A DNA stretch of 64,000 bases from contig NC_092569.1 in the NCBI RefSeq assembly GCF_037975245.1, positions 21,101,001 to 21,165,000 of the forward strand. The letters run 5' to 3'. Below, in pieces: positions 37,969-53,477 of the stretch. This DNA is from Apostichopus japonicus. Taxonomy: Eukaryota > Echinodermata > Holothuroidea > Aspidochirotida > Stichopodidae. Position 1 is the stretch's first letter; every line of letters begins with the position of its first letter. The position numbers and the translations under genes are program-made. The notes under the pieces are model-generated. The model was not told the DNA's origin and made no database searches. It worked only from the letters and a program-made list of their open reading frames with translations.

Positions 37969-40900
37969 TCAATTTAAAGGTTTAATCTTCATTTCCATGT
38001 AAGTCGTGTTGCAAATACGTGCTTGAGCACTTCGTTCGAAAATGCAAATGCCAGTGTCCCATCCATTACCGTATATACCATTGGGATTTATAGAGTAGCA
38101 GTTGTTATACCACCAACCGCCTTTATGACGAACACTGCAGGTTTGGCTCTGAGACTTGTCATTGTCTTGATCGTAGGTGGTGAATTTCATACCGCGGTGA
38201 TAATCCATGTAATCGAAAACTGTAATGAGGCAAACATATATTTTATGTTTAGATTGACGCTGTCGTCAGTGGTAAAAGGCAGTGGCGAGTAGAAGTTTGA
38301 AGAATTATTATATATTAAGTCCAAACCTTTTACAGTACCTTGGAGATGGACAGAAAAGATAATATTCTGGTCATATAATTACATTACACTACATTAGAGA
38401 AAAAAATACAGCTCATTTCAGTACTTTACACATCACATAAAATTACAGTACCGTTTCTTGATAGTTCATTACAGTACTTTCATTGCATTACACTTTCCCT
38501 GAATTGGAATTGTGTAGTCGTATCTGATAACAAAATGTTATTCACATGAAACCGTGTATCATAAATTATGGATAAATAAGATATATTGTATGTACCTAGC
38601 ATACTTCAACAAAAAGACCGATTGAATTTCGCTTGCGTATGGCTGCATGTTGTAAAGTATAAAGTCATGTAGTTATCCCCTCTAATAATTATGTTGACCT
38701 ACCTGTACTTCCGTTGTATGATCCAAGTTGTAAATGATACTTGATTTCTTCATTACCAACAAGAACACCATCGTATGTGAAATAGTAAGCAGCACCATTA
38801 TCTGCTACAAGGTCTATGCGTAATTGATACATGTTCTGATTTGTTAGGTAATGCAACCTTTCATTACCAAGCCACAACTCCTGATTTGGGGAGCCAAATC
38901 CAATCTTATAGTCCTCCCAATCTCGGTAAAAGTCCAATGTGCCGTCGATGCGTCGCTGAAATATCTGCAAGGAATAACCCAAAGAAAAGCTCGATAATTT
39001 TAAATGTAACCGTTCCCGGAAAGATTTTTTTTTTTTTCAATGTACGCTTTATTTGCAGAGCATCATCTGTCTAGTCTATTGGGATAATCGAAACTGACAA
39101 TGGATGTAATTCACTAACACCGCTATAGTTAATAAGCATGTTTATTTCAACCAAGGTGTATGACTTACAAGAAACAACCTTACAATCCTTATGGAGGATG
39201 GAAAACCGACTTTAGTTAAGGGCCAGAAGCAATATCTTTGTTCGGTATGTTGCATAAATATTAATACAACCTTACGTTACTGAAGTCATCAGGTGGATTT
39301 TGTGTTGACGACGATGTTCTTAGCCGTGGGTGTACTGCCAGGTCTTATTAATTTACATAACCTTCTTTTAATTTGACCATGTTATGCAAGGTTTAATGCC
39401 ACTTTACGTTCTTGATCATTATAACGTTAGTATTTCTCTATCCCTATCTTACTGATTTATTAAACGCACTCAATTATCAGGGGTCCTGTTATACTTTCAT
39501 GTTATAAATGTCCTTTCTATGTATTGTGATGGTTCAACGAAAGCAATATTACCCAATTTCCATGATGGTATAACGTTAAGACGGTTTCTATTCTCAACAC
39601 GCCGTCTATTATTCACATGAAGCTATACTAAGTTCAGTTCACAATTAAAACAGTTAATTCACAATACATCGTAACAAAAACACCGGTTTATATCATATAT
39701 GTCAAATATGTTTATATCAAATATGATTTACAGCCTAATTTGTGAATTTCGTGCCTGTATTTTTTTCAATAATCAATATTAACATTGACTATCTTGTCGG
39801 CCAATTTTGCAAGTTGTACATTTATGAGTGTCGAGGAATAGTGCGATCGTGGGACGCGCGTCAACCCCCTGCCCCTCCCCCTGGTGCTTCAAAAGTTATG
39901 ACAAGGATCAATGAGAGTTGTTGAAATTAACCATTTAATGGAGTTGCAGATTACGCTTCAATTTAAAGCGATTTCGTATCAAATGCAACAACTTTTCACG
40001 CTTAATTGCTGCCCATGTCTATTCGTTAAACAGCATATCTTCCCGTAATGAGGTTTTGCCTAGACATTCCTTCAGGATGACAACGTTAATTCCAATCATC
40101 TTAAAATGTCATGGAAACCATGACGTGACAAACTTACCAAACAAGTACCTCATGCAAAATTAATATCGACTAATATGATTCACAAAGTAAACGGGATGTA
40201 GAATGCAAATATGTGGTTTTCTTATATTCATGATTAACGATGCATTGTCTGGTACATACTCAAAGGAATATTATTTTTATACAATATGTTCGTGTGTAAA
40301 GAAAACTTGGTTTGAACGTTCCCAGAGCTAACGTTATGTGTCAAATTTATTGCTTAAGTATCCATGCTTTTATATTTAATTTTCATTCAATTTTTACATC
40401 GTATGGAAATTCAATCTAGACATTAATTTATCTCAGCTAACAGTTTTAATATTTATTTCTAAACTTTGTTCAGCCGTTATATACACACTGCGCCAGCCAA
40501 TGGCCGTTGTTTACAATAATTAGGTGTACGGTAATGTGATATATCGACAGATATCTTGAAATCACAGCTAAGTAGCATCTATAACCAGACTCACAATCGT
40601 GGCCAAATTTGATTATCTTATTTCGGATACCAAAGGATATCTGTACAACCAAGTACGAAACATATATATGAATACATTACCGTCCATCCATCACTGCAAT
40701 ACACTTCGAAAGCTCCATGCGGGTCCATATGTGGATATATCGTGTACACCCCTTCTGCAGTCAAACCAACATCGTTGACATCTTGGCAATCAAATAAGCG
40801 ATCACAATTCTGACCATTTCCAAAGAAGCCGTCACTACAGATACACCGAAATACGTCAGATTCGAACTTGCACGAGGCATTATCACTGCAGTTCAATTCC

Positions 40901-43064
40901 TCCGTAGTACATACAAGAACTCCGTTTTTGCACGAGCACTGAGTGCAGTTAGAAAGTGTGTACTGTTCGCCTTCCTGGTTGAAAAATACACATAAATATA
41001 CGTTTAAACCTAACAAAAGCAAAAGTATGTTACCAAGAACAATGGATTGAAAACTACCTTACAAATAATGTCATGTAACTACGTCTAAAGTTTTGTTCAC
41101 ATATATAAGATGGGAATGGCGAATACAAACAATAAAGAAGAACAAACTTTAGCAGAAAATAAAAGTAAAAAAAAAAAAATGTCCAAATGGTCGAAACATC
41201 AAGTCAAATTAAATGTACGACTTCAAATCAGTAAATGAATCTTTCGATCAGAATGCACCCTAAAATTCACCAAAAAAGTGTTTTGGATATATTTCAACAC
41301 TAAATTCCATCACCGTGGCATGTAGAGAGATTTTCTTAAAATTCGTTGTAACGTAAATTTGATGCAAATATTTAAAAGTAGTAGAGCTTCTTATATATTA
41401 ATGAATTGTATTATGAATATACATCGCATGTTTGGTTCAATTATTTCTAGCAAGAAACGCACCAACGGAATTAGTGTTGTAAAGCTTCCAAGCATGTCAA
41501 TCAAACAGACAAGGTACATTGCTGTGGCTTGAAGGTTATGTCCTGTCATGGATTATTTGATTTTAATCTGACAAATGATAGATTTTAGGGTGAATTCTGA
41601 TAAAATGGATATATTATTAAATTAAACTCACTGTCAGAACACCCGTCTCCTTGACGTAACATGCACATTCGTCTTGTGGTACGCAATCCATGGTGCTTTG
41701 TATCATAAATCCAGTCGGGCAAATGCAAGAGATATCATCAGTGCAATTACTGTGACAACCTTTCTCACCGTCCGGATCATCACATGTAGCCTGACACGTG
41801 CAGTTTGATAGTATCATGTTACGCGGACATTCACTTTCGTATGTGGTTGTTTGTACTGTAGTTTGTGCCGCAGTAGGTGTTGCAGCCGATACGAATGATG
41901 TTGGCTCCATTGCATCGATGGTACTTTCTAAAAGTTTCGAAGATGTCTCTTGGGTATGTGAAAGTTTATCCTGTGAAGCCGGGAATATTTCTATTTCAGA
42001 TGGAGACGAGAGTGTTACTTGGCGTTCAACTGAAGTACTTTCTGATACATATAATGACGTTGTATCTGGCATTGATACAGACGTTGCGTCGACTTTTGAA
42101 GTTAGTTTCGGTGTAGATGAAGCTGTTACCGAAGAACCCGAAGCTTTGACCGGCCGAGTTGAGGTACCCGTTTGGGAGGTTGTCATTTCTGAAGCCGGGA
42201 ATATTTCTATTTCAGATGGAGACGAGAGTGTTACTTGGCGTTCAACTGAATTACTTTCTGATACATATAATGACGTTGTATCTGGCATTGATACAGACGT
42301 TGCGTCGACTTTTGAAGTTATTTTCGATGTAGATGAAGCTGTTACCGAAGAACCCAAAGCTTTGACCGGCCGAGTTGAGGTACCCGTTTGGGAGGTTGTC
42401 ATTTCTGATGAGGAATATGATGTTGCACTTAGGCCTCCAGATGATGGTTCTTCTGGCGTTAGTGGTATAAATTCCTTTGTAACCGACGGCGCTTGTGTTG
42501 CAGATGTGTAAGCGTCTGAGGCTTCTTGGAATGAGCCATGTGTATATGAACTCATCTGCCGTGCCAATGATGGTTTCGTTGATGAAGGCGTCATGGTTGC
42601 CGATACAGACGAGCTAGCAGACAATTCGATAAAAGCTTTCATTGTGAATGATGATGCTTCTGGTTTAGATGAAAGTGTTCCAAATGAAGATGGCTTTTTT
42701 GACGCAGATGAAACTAGTGAAGATCTGTGCTGCTTGGATGAACTCTCTTTGGCCGCTGTAATGACATTAAAAAACACTATTTTTAGGTCACATATTAATG
42801 CAGATGCAGCATTCTGTTATAAACAGACAGAATCATGAGAATAAAAAAAGAATAAAAAAACAGAACAAGTATTGTTCGATACAGGTGTCAAACGCTACAG
42901 TGAAATTACCTTCCTTACCGGTTTCGAACCTCTGGATATACAATCAGCGTCCATGGCCTAGTTGGTTAGGGTGTCCGCGTACAAAGCGGGAGGCCCGGGT
43001 TCGAATCCCGGTGGAGGCTGGAAGTTTTTTCACTGTTCTGGATTTTCCTTCTCATTACGTTTTC

Positions 43065-43128
<64 letters not shown>

Positions 43129-43941
43129 GGTAGCCTATTAATTAGGTAATAGTCTATAACTTGAAATAACCTCATTTTAGTTTAATTCTAGTTTCTTTTT
43201 AAAACGTTTTCTTTTTCATTTATTTTATTTTCCTTTGGGTCATTGATCATGCTTGAATACTAATAGGGTTAAACGATGCCTGACCTATAAAGTTATATGT
43301 CAAATTGAGTTCATATGTAGAGAAGGGTTGTAAATGTATCATCACTATAACGTTCCATGCAAAGCGCTTAACTATGATTCAATCACTTCAGGATTCTCTA
43401 TATATTCAACAAACGGTTCATACGAACTACTATTAGGAATATGACATATACGTTTGGATATGATATGTATATAAATGAAATCATTGTTCCTCTGCAGTGA
43501 AAAAAAAAATCATATGTTATTTTGATACATTTATTACTTATCCAGAATTATAACTTTTTAGATTTCTTAAATTGCAACTGATTACTTACCGGTACTCGGT
43601 ATTAGCTCCATTTGATTGCTACAGTTACCACCACAGGGCATAACGGCATCTTTATATGAGTGTGGTTTTGTGCACTTGAAAAAAGCTGAAATCATAAGAA
43701 CCGGTATTTTTAATAACACCATGGATGCAATTGCATTACGAATATTTGCTACAAGTAAATAATTTATCCATGTTTGCTGATTTATGTTTGTTCTCTAAAA
43801 TTCACAAAGTCAAAGTAATAAGATGAACAGTAAGATCTACTTTCCGTTATTCTACTTACCAACGCGTTCCTCCAACGTAGAATGAATGCAAATGCCAAGA
43901 AGGAAGCAATGAATCATAAACGAAAACTTAATTTCATTCAT
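37969..43941 (-). CDS. FReD gene 4: complete six-exon mucin/TIL/EGF-like/FReD protein, 702 aa
   Basis: Exons: 43941-43860 (signal), 43685-43590, 42755-41632 (mucin stalk and TIL), 40974-40681 (EGF-like and FReD start), 38964-38703 (FReD core), 38219-37969 (FReD end MDYHRGMKFTTYDQDND, GGWWYNNC, stop). The total is 2109 nt. It is the duplicate of gene 1 and supplies the last exon that gene 1 lacks here. The FReD end differs from the gene 2 type: it has IFERSAQARICNTTYMEMKI where the others have [26 protein letters not shown] on the minus strand near 37671-37676 may be its poly(A) signal. Secreted; the ligand cannot be read from sequence. Confidence 0.88.
42860..43067 (+). mobile_element. tRNA-derived SINE-like repeat, partial
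   Basis: Duplicate of the copy at 4365-4567, with A box TGGCCTAGTTGG and B box GGTTCGAATCC, followed by a shorter (TA)n tract (43069-43126). Tail length differs between the block copies. Confidence 0.75.
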
Positions 43942-44649
43942 TTTTTCTCAATGTTTAGTACAACTCATTTATACAATGAAGAATTTTTCTGGATAATTCC
44001 TTGTTCAGTTCACCAAAGCACTAAGTTACTTTGAACATGTTTGTGTTGCTGCACAGGCATATCGTCTGAAGGAACAACTCATATGGTTTAAATTCAGCAT
44101 TATTGTCGATGGTTATTTTCTTCAAAATAAAAAAGAATAAAAACACTATTGATCGAAAACATTGATGTCGTTTGTTTAGCCTCGATACATTTTATACGTT
44201 TCGCATCCACTATAAAGTCTCTCTACAGAAGTATTCGCCCGAAGTCGCAATATTAAAATCTATGATATAAAATCAATATATAAGCCTAGTTCTTTGCAAT
44301 ATAAATAAGTTGATATAAGAATTGTTTTTGTGTTTTTTCCCCTCGACGTATATTTAACTCACTGTATTATTAAGTAATATCAACGCAAAATATGTTCCCA
44401 TTTGTCTTTCTACATTTTAGACGATGAAACAAATATGTGTATACTGATTAATCTACAACAAAGATTCGGCTTGAGTTTTAGATACATCGTAGATACACTA
44501 TCGATATTTCAAATCTAAGGACATGGCAAATATTTAAACAAATTAAGATTTGCTGCCTTGTATATTTAGAAAAATCCCCGAAGTTGTTGTTTCTGTTGTT
44601 GATTTACTAAACCTGTTTAAATTTGACAAAAAGAAGGGAAATATCCCCT

Positions 44650-45000
44650 CATAAGTATAGTACCGTAAACATCAGTTCAGCTACATATAGGACGAAACCA
44701 GTCCTAGCATTCCCTGGTGTAATGGTCTTTTATAATTTCATATGCATATCTCATACCACATCACATACGCTACTTTCATTTCGCTCGTCTTGCCTCAAAA
44801 AGTCACACTTTGTGGTGACACAAGGGTGCACTCTTGACAGTCACACTACGCGCGCTCTCATTGACAGTTAAAAAAGCCTATAAGAGGCATTGACTCCAAC
44901 GGAATTACTGAGGCCGGGTAGTACTGTGACACGAAGGTCCCTGGTTCCGACCCTAACTTCGACTGATGAATACGGTTGGATTGCCTCAAAAAGTGGTAAT
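44650..45000 (+). mobile_element. Decayed hammerhead/tRNA-like element, retrozyme-like layout (copy 2)
   Basis: The left core AGGACGAAACCAGTC (44689-44703) keeps the GAAA and the GUC cleavage triplet better than the copy at 6190. The right end has a B-box remnant GGTTCCGACCC then CTTCGACTGATGA (44957-44969). The distance between ribozyme remnants is about 270 bp. Confidence 0.5.
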
Positions 45001-45009
45001 TCTGTATAC

Positions 45010-45170
<161 letters not shown>

Positions 45171-45171
45171 A

Positions 45172-45586
<415 letters not shown>

Positions 45587-45594
45587 GAAACACT

Positions 45595-46480
45595 TTCCTC
45601 TTGACGGTAGTGCGTGTCAGCCGGTTCAGGATTCTTGGCCTAAGATGTCGTATTTTAATTGGCATGGGAACGAAGACATACACAAAATAAATCAAGAGAG
45701 GTAGTTGTACAGTTAACCCAGATATATTCAATCCAAAACGACTTCTTACAGTAAGGTTGCGTTGCACAATCTTGATGCTGCGTGGCCTTGAAGTCTACCA
45801 TCAAGATGTTCCTTCCAACGGCAACCAATGTAGACTGTCCTGTCCCACCCAAGTAATACACTTAATACATTTTATACAAATGGTGTACTTTACCTTAGAA
45901 CTTAGCTTCAGACATAATACCCAAATACTACAGTGCATTCCTACCATCCCCAAGTAATTGTACTCCTTTACATGGTTGAATGAGATTACATGATTATCCC
46001 TAGAAAATGTCATATGTGTTACATCACAATCCCGGGATAGGCCTCATACCACATGCCGATCCATAGGAGTAGCCATAAAAGCCATAATCTTGTAACAAAT
46101 AAAACTTGTCTACTTAATGCCAAGAGAGATAATCCCCCATATAATTACAAATGGTATATAAACTACCACAATGTCTCCAAACCGTCCACACAGAACTCCG
46201 TCATTGCTCCACAACTTGAAGATCTGCTTAATTGGCTCCAATTATAGCACGCGATAGCTAGGATAGTTTTGTGATTACATAATCGACCCGCCATAATCGA
46301 CCCCAGGCTTTACAGTTAGCCTGCAAAGCTTCTTAACACCATAAGGCTTTTTGTGTAAACACTTTGTGGAAATATGTTCATGTCTACCACAATTTAGTCA
46401 ATCATACAGCTTTCACACAAAGACACTCATACAAGAAAAAGTATATGGCAGGCGATGCAGACAAATTGGTAAAAAAGATA
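45595..46480. repeat. Unclassified ~0.9-kb dispersed repeat (copy 2 of 3)
   Basis: Starts CCTCTTGACGGTAG and ends at GGTAAAAAAGATATAAG. Collinear with 7007-7885, with small indels. Confidence 0.6.
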
Positions 46481-46484
46481 TAAG

Positions 46485-46622
<138 letters not shown>

Positions 46623-47328
46623 TATATGATGAAAATGAAACAGGACACATATATGACAAATAGGAAAACTGATTTTTTTTATCATATTGACTGGAAATTT
46701 CACAATTTTCTACTAATTTACAAAGCTATGTGATGCTATCAGAATAAACTGAGAAAATCTTTTCGTTTGATCTTGAGATGATTGCATAACAGTGAAGCTA
46801 ATCAGCTTTAATAAAAGAGTCTTAATCCGCATAATGAGGTGAAAGTTTTTCCCTTTAAAATGGTGAACTTTGCTTTCTTACATATGACTACTGAAACCAA
46901 AAACGAGTCCACAATCGATAATTCAAATACATCATTTACATTCTCTATCTCCTCAATTTGTAAATAGGAGGATGTAGTAGCCTTTTCAATTACAACTTTA
47001 TATTTAAATAATTATAATCTGCTGGTCTGGAGAAACAAGACCCAACTCCCACTTTGTTACGATCAGGTGATATATAAACAAACCCTGAGTAATACCCCTT
47101 ACATTTTTGTTCTTCATAACCTTAGCTTATAGTACGTCGTACATCATATAACCTGAATATGATCGAGTTAAGTACATTACTCTTCTGTAAGCAAAGCCGT
47201 CGTAATCCTCTCCTTTTATCACCACTAGCGATTAAAATTAGACATCCATCAAACATAGCAATTTTTAAAGATTCGTGGGTATCACGACTTCACAGAAAAA
47301 ATGGTAGCAAACATTTGCAAGTCGAGCC

Positions 47329-47727
47329 TCACAACGACTTCATTTTCATAACCACTGCTGCAACAGAACAGTTTTTATCACGTGTAATCCTTTGAAACAA
47401 ACAGATACCTGTATCCCAAGGAGCACCGTATATTCCATTGAACTGAACACTAGTACAAGCATTGAACCACCAGCCGCCGGGATGATATTGAGTATCAGCA
47501 CAATTTTGGCCGGCTAAGTCATTGTCCTGATCGTAAGTTGAAAATTTCATATCTCGATGGTAATCCATGTAGTCATATTCTGTTAAATGTATAAACAAGA
47601 GAGTTTATTATAATAAGCTTCATTTTAACTTTGAAGGGAACACTGTCGTCACACTTACTAAATATGTCCTTTTACAATATTTAGCTAAGTAATGTAAAGC
47701 ACGTAAACAGTATATTAAATTACTAGG

Positions 47728-47807
<80 letters not shown>

Positions 47808-50800
47808 GTCACCATATATATATATATGTGAATATATATATATATATATATATTCATATATATATATATGGTGACGAATCAAGTGACGAATCAGTTTGTG
47901 TCTTCTGTTTCGAATGTAGACTACAGCTTCCTATAACCTAAACAAGAATGATGGTTAACAACATTGGCCTCAACTTTGGATTGTGTATTTTTGTTTTGTT
48001 TTTTGGATTGAGGTATTTGCTATTCGCGGAACAATACGTACCGAAGCTCCCTGTGTAGCTTCCAAGCGTTATCTCGTATTGTGTTGCCTCGGAGCTAACT
48101 CGAAACAGGTTGTAATGAAGATATGCACTGTCATCATTGGTATTGTTGAACCAAATATCAATTCTTAGTTGATGATCTCTCTGAGCTGATATGACGTGTA
48201 ATTTCTCATTTCCGAGCCAGAAACTAGAGTTAAGATCACCAAATCCATCTCTGTAGTTATTCCAAGTCTCATAAAATGAAACAGATCCACCAACCCGCTT
48301 CTGAAACAGCTGTAAAAAAAAAGAAACCGCAAATTTCATAGAAATATACATAGTGTATAAGTCGAATATTTTGTTGACAAGATCTACATTTTAATTAGGA
48401 TGACAAGAGTTGCGTCTGGAAGAGATCATGTAATTGCTCAACTTAAGATGAATTTGTCCGACGATAAATACCTTCCTTGAGAATACTTCAAACATGATAA
48501 TTAGGAAAGACCGATGATGTTACTTTGATGGTATTTATCTACTTCGAGAAACGTTGTTTCACATCCAATTCCTACATGATGGTTAAATTAGATGGTATAT
48601 CTCATGTAGCCCTACATGGTTTGAATTAATTACTCAAGTTACGTATCGTAAGGTATCACTGGTGAAAAGATTACCCAGAGCCTGATATTATGAACTTCTG
48701 ACTTTATATAGGGAAGCAAAGTTTTGGTAAAGTGAGTGGCTGTTAGTAGTCTTTGGGAACAATGTCGGATAGTAATTAAAGCCCCAAATATAAGAGATGG
48801 CTCATAACGCATTGGTTGCCTGATCACAGGGGGAAAGCAACTCCACGGTTTGCTTGGGAGGAGGACATGGACATTACAGCGTGCAGCCACAAATACTAAA
48901 ACTGTGTTCGATCAATATTTTGATAGATTATTGAACTTTCTCATATTTATAATGAAAGTTTAAGTAAAAGAACTTATAGATTCCTTTCACTTTAGGCATT
49001 TGCACAAAAACATTTACTCATTTGAATTTTTCATTTTAAATAGGTGTAGTTTAATTTCGTATTTGCAGTTCTGCGAAAAAGTGAAATGAATAGTATGCTG
49101 GTTTCCAAAAGAAAACTTACCATCCAACCATCTTTGCAGTAAACTTGGAATGGTTCATGTGGCCAAGAAGGTGGACTTATCAAATAAATGCCTTCTTTGG
49201 TGGATAAACCATTATAAACATCCTGACAGTTTGTGATTACTTGACAAGTCGTACCATTTCCCCAGTAGCTCTCTTTACACTCGCAATATGAACTTTGACC
49301 TTGGTTCTGACAGGTTGCATGATGACTGCAAGAGTATTCTTCACAGTGGAGAACATCATTTACACATGTGCAATGTCTTGTGCAGTTTAAGTTAAGATGC
49401 GATGATCCGTTCTGTGCAGAAATGTTCACGAATACGAGCAAGTCGAGAGAAACTGTTAACTCTGCTCAAATGAGACTTCATTCAACGGTTAATAATATAT
49501 AATACATTAGTGGAAACGTTAACGTAATATTCATTGTCTTTTGTAATCTGAACGTTGTTGCCCCCCCCCCCCACCCCCCAAAAAAATTGGGATATCGGCA
49601 TGTTGTGACTACTGCATTTTTTGAATGGTAGATATAATAACTTCAAACGAATCTTCAAATCAATTTTTCTGCCCAACCTAAAGATGTCATAAGTGATATC
49701 CGACTCTGACTAATATTAACATATAACCTTCAAATTACGTTTCGAAAAACTTCGTATTTTTATAGCTATATTGTAAACGGTTAAAAAATGTGAATTTTTC
49801 AACGGAATAAGTAATAAGCTTATAATAGGAATAAGTATGGACACAAGAAATGTACGCGCTCGTTTAGTTATTGATATTGATGTTATTTACACTCTCTAAA
49901 AGAGATCTTCGAAAAACGTGACACATGCGAAAAATGACAAATGTCGAGTTATGTGAAAATACCGAAATGACTCCCATGGACGAGTGGTAGCATCCGCATT
50001 CATACAACGGTATGCATGCTCCATCTCTGATTAGGAATCCATCTGGACAGACACACGTATAACCTGATTCATCGTCACAGCTTTTAAAACATCCGTTGAG
50101 TCCGTCGGGATCATCGCACGTAGTTTGGCATGAACAGTTCATCCATATCATGTTGGTTGGGCAGGATTCTGAAGTAAAATGACATGTTCAAGTCGGTGGT
50201 CGTAATAATTGCACTTAACTATGCATTCAACAACATGACGGTTCTTTCAAATGCTCACCCGGCCAAATGTTTACAAAAATTAGAAATTCCGAAAGGAGAT
50301 ATTATATCCCAGAAGAAGTCTCTTAAGTATAATACTGTAAGAATTATTTTTACTATCATTTTGAGAGGTAACAATCAGAATATCGTTACTTAAAGCTTTA
50401 ACACTTCAGTTTGCTTCTGACATGTAAAAGGTCAATTAAACCGAGGTTAATTCAGCATATTGCAAAAAATATCTGTTGTGAGTGGTAATGCTATTGGTTG
50501 GCTATTATAACATAATCTGATTGAGAGATGAAACTAAGCTATCAAATATGTAAACATGTTACTGTTCAATCATATAAAGTAAGTTACAATATTGTCTTAC
50601 CGTCTAAGTATTATATCATATAGATATTTGAGAAGGCCAGGCGGTAGGGAATACAAGTATGCCTATCTAATTCTTACAATTGTTTCTCCAATTGTGAACT
50701 GAAGTAATTGTAGTATTAATGGTAAACATTTTTAAATCACCTGTTGTAGGCATCCGTGTTGTTGATAGCACAGTTGTACTTGTAGCTGTAGTTGTCGATG

Positions 50801-53477
50801 GCGTTTCAACGGTTGACGTTAATAAACGTATTTCCTCCGTAGATGGCATCGACGTTGACTTGATTTCACCCACTGTTGTTTCTTGTTTAATTCCCGCACC
50901 TGAAAATGGAAATAATCAGTGTTAGTTGCTATTTAATCGTTTGCAATACAAGTTAATTCTTTAAACCATCTAAAATAAGATAAATATGTATCAACTATAA
51001 TAACTTTGAACAAGTGTATTCATACTAAAGAACTAATACTGCCGTCTGTTAGTTGCTCAAACGAACATTCATAATATATCAGCTGATGAAGATACATGAG
51101 AACTAAAGTTTCAGACAAAAAAAAACTGTAGTTGTAGATAAATATGATGTTGATTTTATCACTTAAACATTTTAGCTCTTAACAAAACTAAAAGCCATTA
51201 CGTTACCTGTTGAGACCATCGATGTTGTTGAAAATTCATTTTTGTTGATGGTTGTCATTTTATCGGTTGACCGCAGTAATGTTGTTTCATCTGTTGAGTG
51301 CATGGTTGTAATTAGTAATTTACTCGGTGTTGTTGCTAGTTTATTGATTGAATCTAATGATTGAATACTTAAATATCATATTTGTTGATATTTACTATAA
51401 ATAATAACACTAAGTTTTCAATGGTCCCGTAATAATCAAAAACATAGACACTTGATAGGACGTTAGCATACGATTATAAAAAATTTACCTAACATTGTTA
51501 ATACACAACATTCTTAATGTTCAATTAGTCCAAGCCGTATTAAACCAAATACTTCTTGGCGTTCACATTGTCAACATAATAATGAATAAAGAATACCAAT
51601 CTGTGTTATGACTGAGTCAAATACTTAAAAAAAGTACACCACATGCTGTATCGTTACCTGTTGTAGGCATCACTATTGTTGACAACAAACTTTTGGATCG
51701 TGTTGTCATTTCATCAGTTGACGGTAATATTCGCACCCCATCTGTTGTGTGCACCGGAGTTGTTGATCGGTCACTAATGTCCGTTCCCAGCGTACCTTTT
51801 GTAGTTGTTGACGTTTCACCGGTTGACATAAATGATCGCATTTCATCAGTAGAGTGCATCCATGTTGATTTGATTCCACTAAGTGCTGTTTCCGTTTTTA
51901 TTCTCTCATCTGTAAACGAAAATGATTAGTGTCAGATTTTTCCTATCGTTTCCATGTATGCTAGGCTAACTCTTTATATCCTTTACATTAATATCTAACC
52001 ATCTAAGAAAAAATGTAACCTACCTCGTCAAACTGTCAGATATAAAGAATTAGAGATGTTTGCCGAGAAATATTCGAAAGAATGTTTCGATAGCAAAGTA
52101 CATATTCTTAATACTTATCAGCTTGTTGCGTTCTTACTTTACGTTGTGTTGATATTATCCCCACGGTTTATGTCATGAGTGAGATGGTGTATTATACTTG
52201 TATTTTGGATCCATCAATTGTAGTTGTAAAATACTATAGCCATTATAACTAATGACTTTGTTAAAGTCAGTTTTCGATACATGAAATCATGATATGCAAC
52301 CTACAAACATATACAATTATTTCGAGCATTTCTTTTGACTCATTACCATTTGGTTAACATAACGATATACGAAAGCAAATAGTGTTGTCTATATTAGTAT
52401 TCAGACATTTCAACTAGGACGTAAAGATTCACTCAATTTTATGTCGGTGACTCTGCCTAGAAGAATTAAACTTATTATATTACTTACATTTAGTATTCAC
52501 ATACAATACTCCTGATATACAACCCGGCAACGAGAACTCATAGCTGGCATTTCGTTTGACGTATTACCATTCTTTAACATATATTACAACGCTATACGGA
52601 GGTAAATAAAGTTTGTTTACACAATTATATATACAAAGTGAGTTTTATATTAGTGAGTCTGTTTAAAGAAACAGATAACTGAACATCCGCTGACATAAAA
52701 AAATTAAGTGGTTCGTTTGAACCGAAAATATGCATATATATTTCCTTCTAAAACAGATTTATTTGATGTCTTGGTGCTTTTTCTTTCTTTCCCTTTGGGC
52801 CAGTACTCAGAGGGTTGAATGCCAAATAGAGTTTATATTTAGAGAGGATGGTTGTAAATACATCATCACTACAACCCTTCATGAACAAGCAAAGCGTTTA
52901 ACTAAGATTCAGTCTTTTCAGGATTATCTATATATTCACCAAATAGTTCATAATAATTACTATTATGCATATGACATATACGTTTGAATATAATATGTAA
53001 ATGAAGCTTCAAATTAAATTACTGTTCCCTTTGCAGTGCAAAAAAAAGTCAATATTTACTTCGATACATTTATTACTTGTCTACATTTATAACTTCAAAA
53101 AAGCTAAAATAGCAACTGTTACTTACCGGTACTCGGTATTACCTCCATCTGATTGTTACAGTTACCTTCACAAGGCATAACGGCATCTTTATATGAGTGT
53201 GGCTTTGTGCACTTGAAAAAAGCTGAAATCATAAGAACCGTTAGTTTAAAAATCATCATCGAGCAGTTACATAACAAATATTTGCTACAATTATAATAAC
53301 TGATTCGTGTTTGCTGATTAATCTTTTGTTTTTAAATTCACAACGTCAAAGTAATGAGAGGAAATGTTAAATCTACTTTCCGTTATTCTACTTACCAACG
53401 CTTCCCGCCATCGAAGAATAAATGCAAATACCAAGAAGGAGGCAATGAAAGATACACGAAAACTGAATTCCACTCAT
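47329..53477 (-). CDS. FReD gene 5: complete nine-exon paralogue, 583 aa
   Basis: Exons: 53477-53396 (signal), 53222-53127, 51909-51658, 51353-51207 and 50899-50741 (stalk), 50168-49963 (TIL), 49411-49121 (EGF-like and FReD start), 48309-48042 (FReD core), 47579-47329 (FReD end, stop). The total is 1752 nt. It is the block duplicate of gene 2. The first stalk exon is one codon shorter, and the second exon has CEGNC where the others have CGGNC. The last FReD exon reads [14 protein letters not shown] where gene 2 reads FNGCYDIMLNGIYG, so the last cysteine of the usual WW..C pair is shifted by one residue. That loop is near the ligand site in ficolins, so specificity may differ. Confidence 0.87.
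47728..47880. repeat. (TA)n microsatellite containing an inverted snippet of intron
   Basis: ATTCGTCACC (47804-47813) and GGTGACGAAT (47870-47879) face each other across TA repeats. Gene 2's intron (about 11298) has only the GGTGACGAAT form, so the left arm is a back-copied insertion. Confidence 0.85.

Noticed and set aside
48639-48890. 83-residue minus-strand frame in the intron before the FReD core, also at 61129-61377
   Set aside because: It lies within an intron conserved across recent paralogues and is broken in genes 2 and 3, so its conservation only reflects recent duplication.
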